The notes: a model not told the origin generated them from the sequence alone. DNA of 64,000 nucleotides from Flaccisagitta enflata (GCA_965153355.1 OZ231126.1:60016001-60080000), one strand, 5' to 3'. Shown: positions 41,760 to 53,999, numbered from the stretch's first letter. Translations and numbers: made by a program.

Positions 41760-42725
41760 GAGAAAGTTAGTGTGACATCAGAGTCTCACTTTTTTTATTA
41801 TTTTTTTTCTTCAGCGATCAACATCCGGAAGAGACTGCCGTGAATCTCTTCTGTTTTTCATTCATCTTATCGTTTCATCCATGACTGTCCTGCCTGTCTT
41901 TACTGTCCTATAAAAAAGCTATTTCTGTCGTCACTCTTTACCGTGTTCTTTTTCCGCTCTCTTTCAACCCAATCGATATCTCTCTCTTAATTTTTCTACA
42001 ACTTTTAAAAATATTCATCCTACGTCAGTTCTCTTCATTTTTTTACGCGTCGTGAATCCACACAATACGCCAACTGGCAACTACCGAGAGATCAATCCCA
42101 AATATTAATGCCGCGCAAGCGATTGTGATCAAATTTCTATAACGGTATAGATTTTGGAATCAATTCCGCAAGTTTTCAACCCAATGCACAATTGCATTGC
42201 GCGTACAGTCGTAGTCACTGATTCATCAAATCAAAAGGAAGCAAAAACGATCAAGTCTAGATCAGTATATAGTCTTAACTGTCTTCACCAATCTTGGTTC
42301 ACTGTGCCGGCATGTCAATACATGGTTTTCAGTTTTTCTTCGAACTTCCTTAAAAGTGAAGTGAATGAAAACGTCAACGAATGTTGTCACTTTTTTTTTT
42401 CCTTTCTTTGCATTTGCCTGCGTCAATCTGATCTATTTCCCGCATTGAATTCATAATTGATTCTCGAGTCATTGACTTTTACTAGTATTTAAGGCCATTG
42501 AAAGGAAAATGTATTTCAAATGCTCTGATTACAACGACGAAAGATATCTTACCTTTTTTTATTGTTCGTTGAAATTGGAAGGGTGTCGATTTCCAACAAA
42601 ACAAAAAAAGAAGTTTACTGAAAACTGAAAAGAAGGAGACGGCTTTTAAATAAGATTACTGTGAAGTTTATTGCGAGGCTCAATGAGAAGGTAACTCCGT
42701 CGCCTACGACTTACATCCATTTCTT
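41760..42725. other. no feature recognised
   Basis: AT-rich sequence with short ORFs only (for example 42154-42456, plus strand, 100 codons, no recognisable motif or splice context). Confidence 0.4.
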
Positions 42726-42729
42726 ATTT

Positions 42730-43061
42730 CTAAATCGGTCTTATGAAGTTATTGACGACGAGTGGAGTGGGAGAAATTCTGAGCATGTCGCCGCTTTTTT
42801 GCTCCCGCGTGACATCATATAAGTCTGTGAGTTGGCTCAGCTTATGCCGCGAATTTCCGGGGTTTTTTTTATCTTGCTTTCTTTCTTTTTTTTTGTCTTC
42901 TTTTTTTTTGACTGACCGAAAAAAGATGGTTGGCCTCGTTTCTGCTGTTTCTTTTTTTGGTGGCAGGAACATTTTTTTTCCTCCTTTCATCCCCTCTTTT
43001 CGCTTTTCCGTTTCATTTTCCTCCGCTTCAAGGAAAATGGCAGACGTTAGAAAGCGGATGA
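42730..43061 (-). CDS. candidate terminal exon, Lys-rich unknown protein
   Basis: On the minus strand a CT tract (43072-43118) leads to CAATTTTCTTCAG, then one frame stays open for 109 codons to a TAG. It begins IRFLTSAIFLEAEENETEKR, has a charged KKKEDKKKERKQDKK middle, and ends HKLSQLTDLYDV then SGDMLRISPTPLVVNNFIRP. No domain is recognised. The length without a stop outside any microsatellite, together with the acceptor, supports coding; AT-rich homopurine parts weaken it. Confidence 0.4.
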
Positions 43062-43066
43062 CTGAA

Positions 43067-43071
<5 letters not shown>

Positions 43072-43119
<48 letters not shown>
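43072..43119. repeat. (GA)n microsatellite
   Basis: GA tract that on the minus strand forms the pyrimidine tract of the acceptor for 42730-43061. Confidence 0.97.
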
Positions 43120-43122
<3 letters not shown>

Positions 43123-43835
43123 TGAATTTTTTTTCTCGCCATCCAAGCGCATCATCGTTCTTACAACGACTTTTTCACGAACAATCTTGTGCTCTTATTC
43201 ATACAAAGATGTCATTTCATCCACTTTGAAAGGTGCTCTAAAGATTTAAGATCGTCTTAAAGGTGACTTTATCAGTTGAAGACGAAGGCAATTGAGACCT
43301 TCGTTGCAAGAACTCACTTTTGAATCTGCTATATTCGCAAAAGTCAAAAAGAGGTTGTTATAATGGTTGTAATGGTCGAAATTCTCCTTCTTTATTCAGT
43401 CACCGTTAACTGTGAGTAGCTAGGGGTTCATTTCATACCGCTTCCACCGCTTCCAGTACAGCTTCCACCTCCATTTTGAAGTTCAAAATTAAGTTGCTAT
43501 CAAACTCACGAATATGGGAGCGGCCAATCGCTTCCTCATTCCCAGTTGATAAACTGTTTGTCTTTTACCTAATGTCGGGATAATCTACTCGTCATCAGTA
43601 TGCACGCATTAATTAGTTCAACGCGCGTTACTTTCATCTCTTCTTTTCCGTCTTTTTGTGTTTTTTTTTCTCTCTACTTTTCTTCATTGTGTGAAAAACT
43701 GTGAAACAACGGTCGACGATGTCTTGGCAGTATGAGGAAATATGGTGCTGAGAAGACGATTTTTTTCTCATCTTTTTTAGATTCTCTCATTTGAGTGAAA
43801 GGGAAAAACAAGACCGTGAATTCTTTTTCTAAAAG

Positions 43836-44213
43836 GTGTCCGAGCTTTCGTGCATTAGTAAAAATTACGGAAAATGTGGACATTGTCCTGGTTGTGTATT
43901 GAGTGAAAGACAGAAGGATGGAGACAGAAAGATAGAGAAACTAGGAGTAGGACAACGAGACTCGATCTCTGCGCTCACGAGCCTAAGGGATCGATGTTTG
44001 GGAATAAGATGGAAACTTGAGAGCGGAGAGGAGGAGGAGGAAGAGGAGGAGGAGGAGGAGTTGAAGGCCGCCGGTACTTTTGTGCGCGTGTGTCACTGGC
44101 ATTATTTAGGAACCAATTTGGTGCTTGTTTGCCGATGGGGAAAGAACGGAGATGAGGAAGAGGGAAAAGTGGAAAAACCTTGTGGAAGTTGTTACACTCA
44201 CCCACCTCACTGA
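43836..44213 (+). CDS. candidate ORF with Cys cluster and Glu run
   Basis: A 125-codon frame opens right after a stop and CTTTTTCTAAAAG. It contains YGKCGHCPGC, a charged stretch, a Glu run encoded by GAG/GAA repeats, then VCHWHYLGTNLVLVCRWG and EKPCGSCYTHPPH. The minus strand is also open (to 44316) with a possible acceptor CCGTCACCAG and donor GTGAGT, so the coding strand is unresolved. No known family recognised. Confidence 0.3.
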   Translation: MSELSCISKNYGKCGHCPGCVLSERQKDGDRKIEKLGVGQRDSISALTSLRDRCLGIRWKLESGEEEEEEEEEEELKAAGTFVRVCHWHYLGTNLVLVCRWGKNGDEEEGKVEKPCGSCYTHPPH

Positions 44214-44272
44214 ATCTGAGCACCGAGGAGCAAGTTGAGGGAGACAAACCAAAAAGTGAACGTTTCCTGGTG

Positions 44273-44275
<3 letters not shown>

Positions 44276-44313
<38 letters not shown>
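44276..44313. repeat. (GA)n microsatellite
   Basis: About 19 GA units. Confidence 0.96.
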
Positions 44314-44315
<2 letters not shown>

Positions 44316-44517
44316 TTGTCTTATGATCTTGCGTGTTTGTTTGCTCAAGAGATGTGTGCCGTCTTTTTTAGATTTGAGTACAGCGAAGAAGTTGATATCA
44401 ATGTTTTGAATTTATAAATGCGGATGTCCTTTTAATTTGAAAAATAAAAAACAACTGTATAGATCTGAAACGTTTTTGACGCTAGAGAAAGTCAGAGACC
44501 ACTTTATTTTGCTAAAA

Positions 44518-44522
<5 letters not shown>

Positions 44523-44569
<47 letters not shown>
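44523..44569. repeat. (GA)n microsatellite
   Basis: About 23 GA units. Confidence 0.96.
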
Positions 44570-44571
<2 letters not shown>

Positions 44572-44964
44572 ACAAAACAAGAGAAAGAAAGTGAAACGAG
44601 CCATTCACTTGAGCCTCGCTCGGGAGTCATTTTTCATCTTGTCTCAAGTTTCGATATTTTTTTTTTCCTTTTGGTTTCCACTTTCTTTCTTTTTACTCCG
44701 CTTCCATCTTGCTTTTTTCCCTTTCAAAATCCTTTTTTTCTCCATTTCCTTTTTTTTACCTTCTCCACTTTTGTTCTTTTTCCTTTCTTTCATCTTTTTT
44801 TCTTAGCCTATTGGCTTTCTTCTCCGTTTTTCTTTACTTCTCCTCTTTCTTCCCTTTCTTTTTATCCTCCCCGTCCTTCTGCCTCATTCCTCCTTTTCCT
44901 GTCCTCCATTTCTTTCTCCACCTTCTCCTCCCCCCCCCTTCTTCACCCACTCCTTCACCTTCGT

Positions 44965-44965
44965 C

Positions 44966-45063
<98 letters not shown>

Positions 45064-45263
45064 CTTCTTCTTCTTCTTCTTCTTCTTCTTCTTCTTCTTC
45101 TTCTTCTTCTTCTTCTTCTTCTTCTTCTTCTTCTCCTTCTTCTTCTTCTTCTTCTTCTTCTTCTTCTTCTTCCTCTGCTTCTTCTTCTTCTTCTTCTTCT
45201 TCTTCTTCTTCTTCTTCTTCTTCTTCTTCTTCTTCTTCTTCTTCTTCTTCTTCTTCTTCTTCT

Positions 45264-45298
<35 letters not shown>

Positions 45299-45305
45299 TT
45301 CATCT
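44965..45305. repeat. (GTT)n then (CTT)n compound, about 340 bp
   Basis: About 32 GTT units change abruptly to CTT units at 45063; CTT continues with CTC interruptions to about 45305. Confidence 0.98.
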
Positions 45306-45964
45306 CCCTCCTCATCGTCTTCATCTTTACGTCATGCTTCATGCAGAAAATAAGAGGCGCGTTAGCCGATATATCGAATAGAATTAGAAAGAATGCCGAT
45401 ATCAAAGACACTTTAGAGAGTCGCGTGCATTTTTTTTCTTGACACATGAAGGAGTTTTGAAACTTTGGTCGGAAGAAGATAAGTCAAAAGCCTCTGTCAT
45501 CAAATCTTTTTGACACTTATTCTATTATCTATTTTGTATGTGACATTTTTTTTTCTGGGTGATTCGAGAAAAGTTTGGATACATGCCGAGTTTTTTCCCC
45601 GTTGCAATGGTTTGTATCTTTGAAAAACGCACCTCTGTCAATTTGGTACTGTTTTCTCTGTTTGTTTGTTTGTTTGTTTTTTTTTTTTGTTTTGTTTTTT
45701 AGATTTTTGTTTGTCTTGTTTTCTTTTATGTTTTTTCTTTAGTTTCTCTTTTTTATGTTTTTTTTTTCTCTTTCTCTTGTTTCCCCTTATTTTCATCTAA
45801 TTCATTCTTCATGGTTGACTGTCAGCGAAAGCAAATTAGGAAGGGTGCTCCTAATTAGGTAACGCGAAAAGAAAAGCTGTGTTCTCTTCCTGCATTTTGC
45901 TTTTCCTCTTTCTACTTTTTTGAAGGTTTCGCTCCGTCAATTTGTTTTCTACTCTTTTTGTTTT

Positions 45965-45971
45965 CGTTTTT

Positions 45972-46019
<48 letters not shown>

Positions 46020-46064
46020 TCCTTTCTTTCCTTCTTTCCTTCTTTCCTTCTTTCCTTCTTTCCT

Positions 46065-46112
<48 letters not shown>
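45965..46112. repeat. (TTTC)n with (CCTT)n island
   Basis: TTTC array with several TTTCCTTC units in its centre. Confidence 0.97.
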
Positions 46113-46113
<1 letters not shown>

Positions 46114-46302
46114 AACATTTTAATGATAATTTTCCTAGCCATGTATGTTTTCTTTCATCGCGCTGAATATTTTCTCCATTCAATTTTTGTTATGAAGTGA
46201 GTTAACATCGGTCCTTTGCAATTTTGCCCACAAAGTCTCCGACGCTTGTTAGCGTGCCAAATTGTCACCTTTTGTCGCTCTTTTTTTCTAATTCTTGCTC
46301 TC

Positions 46303-46324
46303 TTTCGTTCTTTCTTTCTTTTTT

Positions 46325-46411
<87 letters not shown>

Positions 46412-46415
46412 CTCT
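46303..46415. repeat. (TTTC)n microsatellite
   Basis: About 24 TTTC units; a second TTTC array close to that at 45965. Confidence 0.97.
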
Positions 46416-46584
46416 TTCCTTATTTTTCATCGCCTCTTTCTTTCTTTAGTTGTCTATTCCGTTCTTTTTTTTTTCTTTCCCCTCCTCCTCCTCCTTCCTT
46501 CGGCTTTCCGCTCGATTCATTCCTTTTCTTAAGTGCTTTTCACTCATCTTCGTCTTCTCTCGAACGGCTGCGGCCACCGCAAAC

Positions 46585-46750
46585 TCCGGTGGCGGCGCCG
46601 TCGGTGGCGGCGCCGTTGGTAGCGGCGTTGTCGGTGGCGGCGTTGGTGGCGGCGTTGTCGGTGGCGGTGGTGGTGGCCGCGATGGAAGCGGCGCTGGCAG
46701 CGGTCGTGTTGGCGCCGGTAATAACGTTGTCGGCGGCGTCGGGTGGTGTT
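46585..46750. repeat. GC-rich (GGCGGTGGC)n array
   Basis: GGTGGCGGCGTTG-type units of 3-12 bp. All six frames are open for most of it (polyG/A/V/P/T), so coding cannot be judged. Confidence 0.9.
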
Positions 46751-46904
46751 GGTAGCCACTGGTAGGTAGTGGCGTCAACATGGCGGAGTCGCGTTTTTAT
46801 GGAAGACGCATTATTGTTTCTGTCATTGTCGAGGTCTTTCTTTCTTTCTTTCTTTCTTTCTCTTTTTTTTTCCAACTCTATCCTATTAGAATTATTATTT
46901 GATG

Positions 46905-47143
46905 CGCTTTCTCATTATCTCGCACCCTCGACTACGTCATCGCCCTCTGCGTCGTCATCTTCCTCAGCTTCATCTCCTTTTCTCAACATCGTCGTCGTCG
47001 TTATCACCATCATCGTCGTCTGCGTCTCCCAGTCCCTCGCCAGTCGTCTCCTCCTCTTCGACGTCAACTACTACCATCGTCACCGGCGGGTCAGCAGAGG
47101 TCGAAGTGGCAAAAAGAGAAGAAAAAGGGGTCGTAGAAAATGA
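46905..47143 (+). CDS. candidate membrane-protein C-terminal exon
   Basis: The frame reads a Ser/Pro-rich stretch, FLNIVVVVITIIVVCVSQSL (single hydrophobic helix), SRLLLFDVNYYHRHRR, and a strongly basic tail SGKKRRKRGRRK before TGA at 47141-47143. Third codon positions in the helix are mainly C, as in real coding DNA. The layout is extracellular stalk, one membrane helix and a positively charged cytoplasmic tail. A GTC/ATC repeat could by itself produce a V/I run, and another frame is also open, so the call is tentative. I cannot name the family; the exon start is uncertain. Confidence 0.35.
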
Positions 47144-47413
47144 ATATACACAAATATATATGTGTATGAGTATATATGTTTCTCGTCGTCTTCGTTCCCA
47201 AGTGATAAAGATTTTCCTTTTTTGTTTTTTGCGTGGTCAGAGAGAGGAAGATACGGAGAGGAGGAGAGAAAGAGAAAGTGAGATAGAGAACGTCTTCTTA
47301 AGATGGTAGACCGCAAAAAGAGAGAAAAAGAGAGATTGTCTTTCGACGTCGAAATTGTCAACCATTATTCGTTAAAAGAGAAAGAGAGAAAATGAAGACA
47401 AGAATGTGAAAGA

Positions 47414-47419
<6 letters not shown>

Positions 47420-47486
<67 letters not shown>
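47420..47486. repeat. (GA)n microsatellite
   Basis: Pure GA tract. Confidence 0.97.
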
Positions 47487-47488
<2 letters not shown>

Positions 47489-47694
47489 AAAGACCAATTG
47501 ATAACGAGACAGAGACAGCGACAGAAATACAGAAACCTCCAGTGAGAGACGGTAATGTGAAGAAGTGAAGGAGAAAAAAAAATATAAGGAGAGAGAGAAA
47601 AAAAAGATATAATGATTGCCGGGTGATGGGTGAGAGGATACTGAATTGTATGGAGCCAACGAGGTCAGACAGAGATTGAGTGAGACAAGGGGGA

Positions 47695-47695
47695 G

Positions 47696-47776
<81 letters not shown>
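47695..47776. repeat. (GA)n microsatellite
   Basis: Pure GA tract, about 40 units. Confidence 0.97.
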
Positions 47777-47779
<3 letters not shown>

Positions 47780-48362
47780 AGAGCCAGAAGGAAAAGTAGG
47801 AGAAGGAAATGGGCAGAGACGGTAAAAGTAAATGAGACTTACAAACCGAAAGTTGTAGAGACGAAAGAGAGAGACAAATATAGAAAAAGAAAGACCGCGA
47901 AAGGACAGACGCAAGACTTACAAATCACCAAAGAAAAAAAAGAGAGGGGGATATGAAAAGAAGTTGAAGAAAAAAAAAAAGAAACTTGGTAGGATTCGTG
48001 AGAGAGATCAAGTGAAATTAAAAGGAAAGGTAAAACATGAAGATGAAAAGAAAGAGAAAGAAGGCGAGAGAGACGGCGAGGGGAGTGTAAGGTGCGGCAG
48101 TAGAAGGAGGAGGAGGAAGGTCGGCGAAAGAAGAAAAAGGTGAGGGCGATTTGGGCAGGCGGAGCGAGGAGAAAGGTGATGGAGATGATAGTGGAGAGGA
48201 TGTGAAAGAAGAAGGTGTGGAGAGAAAGGATGAAGGGAAGGATGATGATGGTGAAAAGGAAGAGGAGAAGGTAACAGGGGAGGTGGAGGATGAGGAGAAA
48301 GGTGATGTGAAGGATGTTGCCGAACGAGATGTAAGGCGACGATAAGCGTTTGTTCCTCCAAC

Positions 48363-48469
<107 letters not shown>

Positions 48470-48520
48470 CATGTGATTCGTCGTTATCGTCCTCGTCTCT
48501 GCCGTTGTTGTTGTCGGTGA

Positions 48521-48649
48521 TCAAGGGAGAAGCGGACAGGCCACGATAATCATGATGAATAGCATCAGGAGGAAGAGCACGATGGCCAAGACGCACAGGA
48601 ACCCCCCGTGTGGGTCGGAGGGCCCCTCGTCCACGCGTGGCCCCGGATC
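48521..48649 (-). CDS. candidate terminal exon with membrane helix
   Basis: On the minus strand the GA/CT tract at 48660-48712 runs into CTGCTCCTCTAG, and the next base starts a 42-codon frame: DPGPRVDEGPSDPHGG, a helix FLCVLAIVLFLLMLFIMIIV, then ACPLLP and TGA (48521-48523). Third positions are strongly G/C and the segment is GC-rich relative to its AT-rich and repeat surroundings. This predicts a protein ending a few residues after a single membrane helix, such as a tail-anchored or type I protein with a minimal cytoplasmic tail. The upstream exons should lie above 48720 but I could not identify them. Family unknown. Confidence 0.5.
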   Translation of the reverse strand, partial: DPGPRVDEGPSDPHGGFLCVLAIVLFLLMLFIMIIVACPLLP

Positions 48650-48657
48650 CTAGAGGA

Positions 48658-48659
<2 letters not shown>

Positions 48660-48713
<54 letters not shown>
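48660..48713. repeat. (GA)n microsatellite
   Basis: About 26 GA units; pyrimidine tract of the acceptor for 48521-48649 on the minus strand. Confidence 0.97.
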
Positions 48714-48714
<1 letters not shown>

Positions 48715-49639
48715 ATAAGTGGTGGAGATGGGGAAAAAATTTTGAATTGACGAGGGAGAAAAGGAAAAGTAATTTATTTTCTTCTGCCTCCAAATTTGCA
48801 TTTTTCGTGTCACTGCAGTTGTTCATTTTCTCCCCATAGTCCTTCTTTCTTTGTTCCCTTTTTTTTTTCTTTTTTTTTCTTTGCCACTACATCTTTTCGC
48901 TTTTCTTATCTTTTGTCGCTGAAAGAAAAAGGCTTCTTTCCTTTTGTTTGTGTGTTTCTTATTTGCTTTGGATTTCGTGTTCTGAATATTGGGCAAAATG
49001 ACGCAACAGTGATTTTCGAAATGGAAAAATTATTAAGAATGTATCTAAACGAAGTGAAAAAGAATTCTTTGACGCACGAAAAAAAAAACCACAATGGACA
49101 AAAAGCTTATTCTCCTTATCTTGTCATTAGTCTTTCTGCTCACTCCCACTTTTAATGTGCATAGAACTCGTCAAAGTCTACTCGTGATGACTCAATCATT
49201 AAGAGATAACATTATCAGTATGCGGAAGCCACATTTAACGAGAATGCTGAAGGTTTCGATATTTTGTTTCAAACTGAAACTGACAACAACGATACTGTCT
49301 ATCGCTGAATTAAGTATACCGGCGCTTAACTTGTTTCAGATCGTTTTCTGCCTCGGACGTAGTGACTTTCCCAGTGCAAAAAAAGGAAGAAAGACCTGGT
49401 GGAAACTCGTTTTATGTTTGGCATGTCCTTGAAACAGAAAATGCCCTTTATTCTCAATGGTGCGATCGTATCCATTTTCTCTTTCCTATCATTTCTATCT
49501 TTTACATATCCTATCCTTACCCGGTTTTAATCTTTTAACTCATTATCGCGACATATTCTTTTATATTCCCTTTTTTCATAGCCCCCTTTTTTCAATCATT
49601 CTCATCTATTTCTTGCAATCAATACTTTTTATCTTTCTT

Positions 49640-49948
<309 letters not shown>

Positions 49949-50066
49949 CTGTGACTTCTGCATGTACATCTTGCTCTTCGTCCTTTGCATAATCGCTGAC
50001 ATTTCTATTCTTGGGCCATGCCAGTCTTGATGATGTGAGCTTTCTTTCTCATCTTCAGTTTAAGTA

Positions 50067-50841
50067 CAGGGTGTTTCAAGTGAGTTGTAACATAAAGAAT
50101 CGACATATCTTTGCTTGTAGGAACTCAAATTAATTTCTGAAAAAAGTTCTAAAAAGATCTTGGTCTGCAGTTTTAGCATGCAAAATTTCATGATAGTCAG
50201 ACTACTCATCTAGATGCCACATATCTTTGAAGAACATTTGTGATTTCTGACCTCATCAATTTTTATTTTTCACTCGTTATTGTACTTTGGAGTAGCTGTC
50301 TTTAATTGTGTGCCATTTTTTATCAAATTGAGCTAGAACCGAGAGATTGGTCTCAAATGACAGATTATTTGTCATAGATTTTGGATCTCCTAAAAAATTT
50401 GAAAGTTTTTCACTATTTGCAACTTTTTTAATTGAGCTTTTTGAAAATTACAATCAAAACCTTGATGAGGTTTGACCAAAATCATTAAAAAAATCTTCAA
50501 ATGTTCAAAGTTTCCCTGATTTCAAAGCAGTTGAGCGATCTATATTCAAATATCTTTCATTTGAGACCAATCCCAGCATTCTAACTCAATTAGATAAAGA
50601 ATGGCAAGCAGTTGAAGTAAGCAACTGCTAAGTACATTTATAAAAAAGATGATTTCTCACTAAAAAAGGCTGTTCTTTTGATTTTTCATTGACACACATC
50701 TATCATTTACTAAAACTTGAGGTTTGGTATAAAAAAACTGCAGACCAAGATCTTTTTAAATCTTTTTTCAGAAATTAATTTGAGTTTTTAGAAGCAAAGA
50801 TATGTCGATTCTTTATGTTACAACTCACTTGAAACACCCTG
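50067..50841. mobile_element. mariner-type hairpin MITE, 775 bp
   Basis: Ends CAGGGTGTTTCAAGTGAG and CTCACTTGAAACACCCTG; the inverted match continues through GTTGTAACATAAAGAATCGA and beyond. TA at 50065-50066 and 50842-50843. The terminal 50 bp are very similar to those at 61881-62648, so the two are sister families. No transposase. Confidence 0.88.
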
Positions 50842-50960
50842 TATTGTTAGGATAAGCGTCTCTATGAGAAGATGAGTCACGAAAACGATACGAGATGAAC
50901 TTAGCTGATGAACTCAGCTTCATTCACGGAGATCGATAATTACGATGAAAACATTTAATA

Positions 50961-51937
50961 CCCTGTCTTCAAAAGCAACTGATACCAGCAAAAGATGTAT
51001 TGTGTGAAAACCATTCATATTTCAAAATTTGGGTTTTTAGTCGCGTGCTACGCGACTCTACACCCCGCTTTGTCGGTCCATCGGTCCGTCCGTCCATCCG
51101 TCCGTCCGTCCGTCCGTCCGTCACACTTTACTTTTTCGGCGTTTTTGGGGTTTTTAGCTATACCGCTCCTGCCCAAATGCTTCACTGACCTCAAATAAGG
51201 CCCCTGCCCACCCGCACGCGACTGGGGTAGCCGTGTATCCGGCCTTGTTTCTATCTGAAAGCATATCAACTGCGGTTTTTTCATGCAAAATTTCAGCACT
51301 TTTTTCCTACTGGTTTAGCCTCTATATAATTTTTTAGTGAAACACCATTTGAGGCATTTCAGCTTTTCCTTTCAAACATGAGTGGAGGTGTCTCACTTCA
51401 AACCTCTGTAACTTTTAAAAGCTTTGAGCTAGAATGCTGGGATTAGTCTCAAATAAAAGATTTTTTGAAGGAGATTACATTAGGTTTAAGAAAAACAAAT
51501 ATTTTGCTGTATTCATAACGTTTTTGTCTAGTTTTTCACTTTTTTTTATGTTCCATGAACACTCCATGTAAGAATTTCATTTTTTTAAATTAGAATATCT
51601 TATGATTATGCACTTAATGAAAAAAATTTATATTAGTAATGAAAATATGCTAGATTGGGATAAGTTTTTATATTCTCAACCATTTTCTGGCTATTTGTTT
51701 ACAGTTATTGAGGCCTAACTCTTTTATTTAGTGTAAAAATTGCAAGATTTAGTGGAAAATTTGGGTATATCTAAAAATGATGTAGAGGCTAAACCAGTTG
51801 GAAAAAAGTGCTGAAATTTTGCTTAAAAAAACCGCAGTAAATATGCTTTCAGATAGAAAAAACCCAAATTTTGAAATATGAATTGTTTTCACACAATACA
51901 TCTTTTGCTGGTATCAGTTGCTTTTGAAGACAGGGTA
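50961..51937. mobile_element. hairpin MITE D with nested family B copy
   Basis: Ends CCCTGTCTTCAAAAGCAACT and AGTTGCTTTTGAAGACAGGG, TA on both sides (50959-50960, 51938-51939). The arms pair for several hundred bp (for example CTTTTGCTGGTATCAG and GGTTTAGCCTCTA words). The left arm is interrupted by the B element at 51037-51247; without it the element is about 766 bp, similar to its neighbours. Confidence 0.85.
51037..51247 (-). mobile_element. family B element nested in MITE D
   Basis: TTAGTCGCGTGCTACGCGAC start, CACCCCGCTTTGTCGG, CCGTCCGTCC repeats, and right end GTGTATCCGGCCTTG. The unbroken opposite arm of D gives the pre-insertion sequence GGGTTTTTTCTATCTG (six T). With B present, three T remain on each side of TTAGTC...CCTTG, so the insertion is explained without a target duplication, or with a 2-bp TT duplication if the element ends at AGTC. 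Confidence 0.9.
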
Positions 51938-52576
51938 TATCTTATAAGTCCTTTCTTCGTCAGTATCCCCAATCAACTTATAAATACACATTGTCCGACC
52001 AAAAGTAGGAGACCCAGCTATCTTGCATCAATGGATTTTTCCCATTTCTGAAAAAAAATAGAAAGAAAAAAAAATCATGCTCAAATATTCACTGAGTGCA
52101 ATGCGAATTAGCAAATTCGCGAATTAATGTCTTGTTTTCGATCAAAACAAGAAGCAATGTTTTAAAGCGCTCCATTTTCTATTTAGAAACAAACAACCTT
52201 GATCAACTTCTCTGGAACCCCGAATTCATTCTTTGGGGTAAAAAGGCGGCCTTGCATTTTTTCTTCATTTCTCTCTCTCTTTCTTTTTCTTATTTCTTCT
52301 GCAGCTTTTTTTCCTTTTTTTCAACTATTTTTTCTTTCTTTCTTATTTCTTTTTCTTTTTCCTTTCTTTTTCTTACTTCTTTTGCATTTCTTTTTGCGAT
52401 TTGTTTTTCTTTTTTTCTTTTTTTCTTCCTTTTTTCTTCTTTTTTTTTCCCCATGACTGAGTATTCACGCTTTCATTCATATGGTAAAAACGAAAGAAGT
52501 CATCGATGACTGACGAAGAAGCCAACTTCTTTGTTGACTCCCTCCCAACAGAGAAAAGTGGATGATACGTAAAAAT

Positions 52577-52851
52577 AAGCCCGACTGGGCAACGATGCGT
52601 CCGGACTGTGTCCCTGCATGTATTGACTAGATATGTGACATATATGGAGATGAAGATGGACAGACAGATGAGGCGACAGAATAGTGAATGAGGCTCTCAA
52701 AACACGTTTGTTGATCCTTAGATTCTGTACGGGATCTCACCATGGCCTAAATCAGCCGAGAAGCGCGATTTTCGTACAGACTTTACGGACCGACAGACGG
52801 ACCGACGGACAGACCCTCTTATAGAGATGCGTTCCTGACGGACGCATCTAA
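52577..52851 (+). mobile_element. family B element (GATGCGTCC subtype)
   Basis: GCAACGATGCGTCCGGACTG near the left and hairpin AGATGCGTTCCTGACGGACG then CATCTAA at the right: GATGCGTCC equals the reverse complement of GGACGCATC in the hairpin. Interior GGATCTCACCATGGCC is shared with 34335 and 63760. Confidence 0.7.
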
Positions 52852-53637
52852 AAACTTTGTTACGGCTTTGCATGGCCATTGATTCCTGATTTAGACACTT
52901 ATTTCTACTTCACGTGTCTTAGACTATTTCTCTCTATCATTTTTATGCTTTTCTTTTTCTTGTCATCCAGTTGCATGAGAAATAAGTACATGTGTACCTC
53001 GCAATGTTCTCATCACTTGGCCAAAACTACGCAAGTCACTTTTCAGTGAGCCGCCCTGTCGATCTGTCTGTTGATCGGTCCTTCACTCCGTCAATTTTCA
53101 ATTTACGGGTGAATTCACTTCACCTGCAAAAGAGCTTAGGCTTAGGTGGTATGGGTGACCAGGAACATCCTCTAGAGTTATTCCTACTTTGACACTTTTT
53201 GTTAAACAATAATCTTACTGACAATTGACACCAAGGGTACACTGCCTCAAAACGAAGAAGTGAGATAACCCAGAGTGAAAACGACCATCAGATTGTGAAA
53301 GTGGGCGGGATGAGATCTACGAGTCATGGAGGAGAAGAATGATCGTGTCGCAGCAAAAAATGGAAACTGCCAACATACAACGAGATAAAGAAAAGATGAT
53401 AGACGATTTTACGAGTCATTCGCGCTCATAAGCGAATAAATTGCGTGCGAGCGGCGCTTTGATCCTGTTGTGTGCGCGCGTCGTGCGAACCAATGAGCTA
53501 ATATGAGTAGTGCGTATGATATACAATGTACGCATTGACTATGTCTATTGAGACAAAATCTAAATTATTGTACAACTGTACAATGTACACATGCGTATCG
53601 AACGGGAAGGCGTCTTCCCACGGCCTTCTTCCAGCAA

Positions 53638-53804
53638 CAAGGCCGGATACACGGCCATCAGTTGCGGACGGGTGGGCAGGGGCAGAAATGCGCGTTTTCC
53701 CACTTTTCAACTCGATCACCACGGACCGACCGACCAACCAACCGACCAACCAACCAACCGACGGACGGACAAAGCCTCTTATAGAGTTGCGTGTCCGCAA
53801 CTAA
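53638..53804 (+). mobile_element. family B element (GTTGCGGAC subtype)
   Basis: CAAGGCCGGATACACGGCC left end, AGTTGCGGACGGGTGGGCAG, a GACC/AACC array (53721-53770), right end hairpin AGTTGCGTGTCCGCAACT and AA. AGTTGCGGAC is the exact reverse complement of GTCCGCAACT. Confidence 0.9.
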
Positions 53805-53845
53805 AAATCGTGATCGGCTGTTATATAGGAAAAACTGTCCTTTCT

Positions 53846-53956
<111 letters not shown>

Positions 53957-53999
53957 ACTGGTCATTAGTTATCTGACAAATCCCAGAGGAGACTGGCAA

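Noticed and set aside
46446-46781. Pro/Thr-rich or Gly-rich protein from the GGC array
   Set aside because: Nearly all frames are open over this GC-rich trinucleotide array, so openness carries no information.
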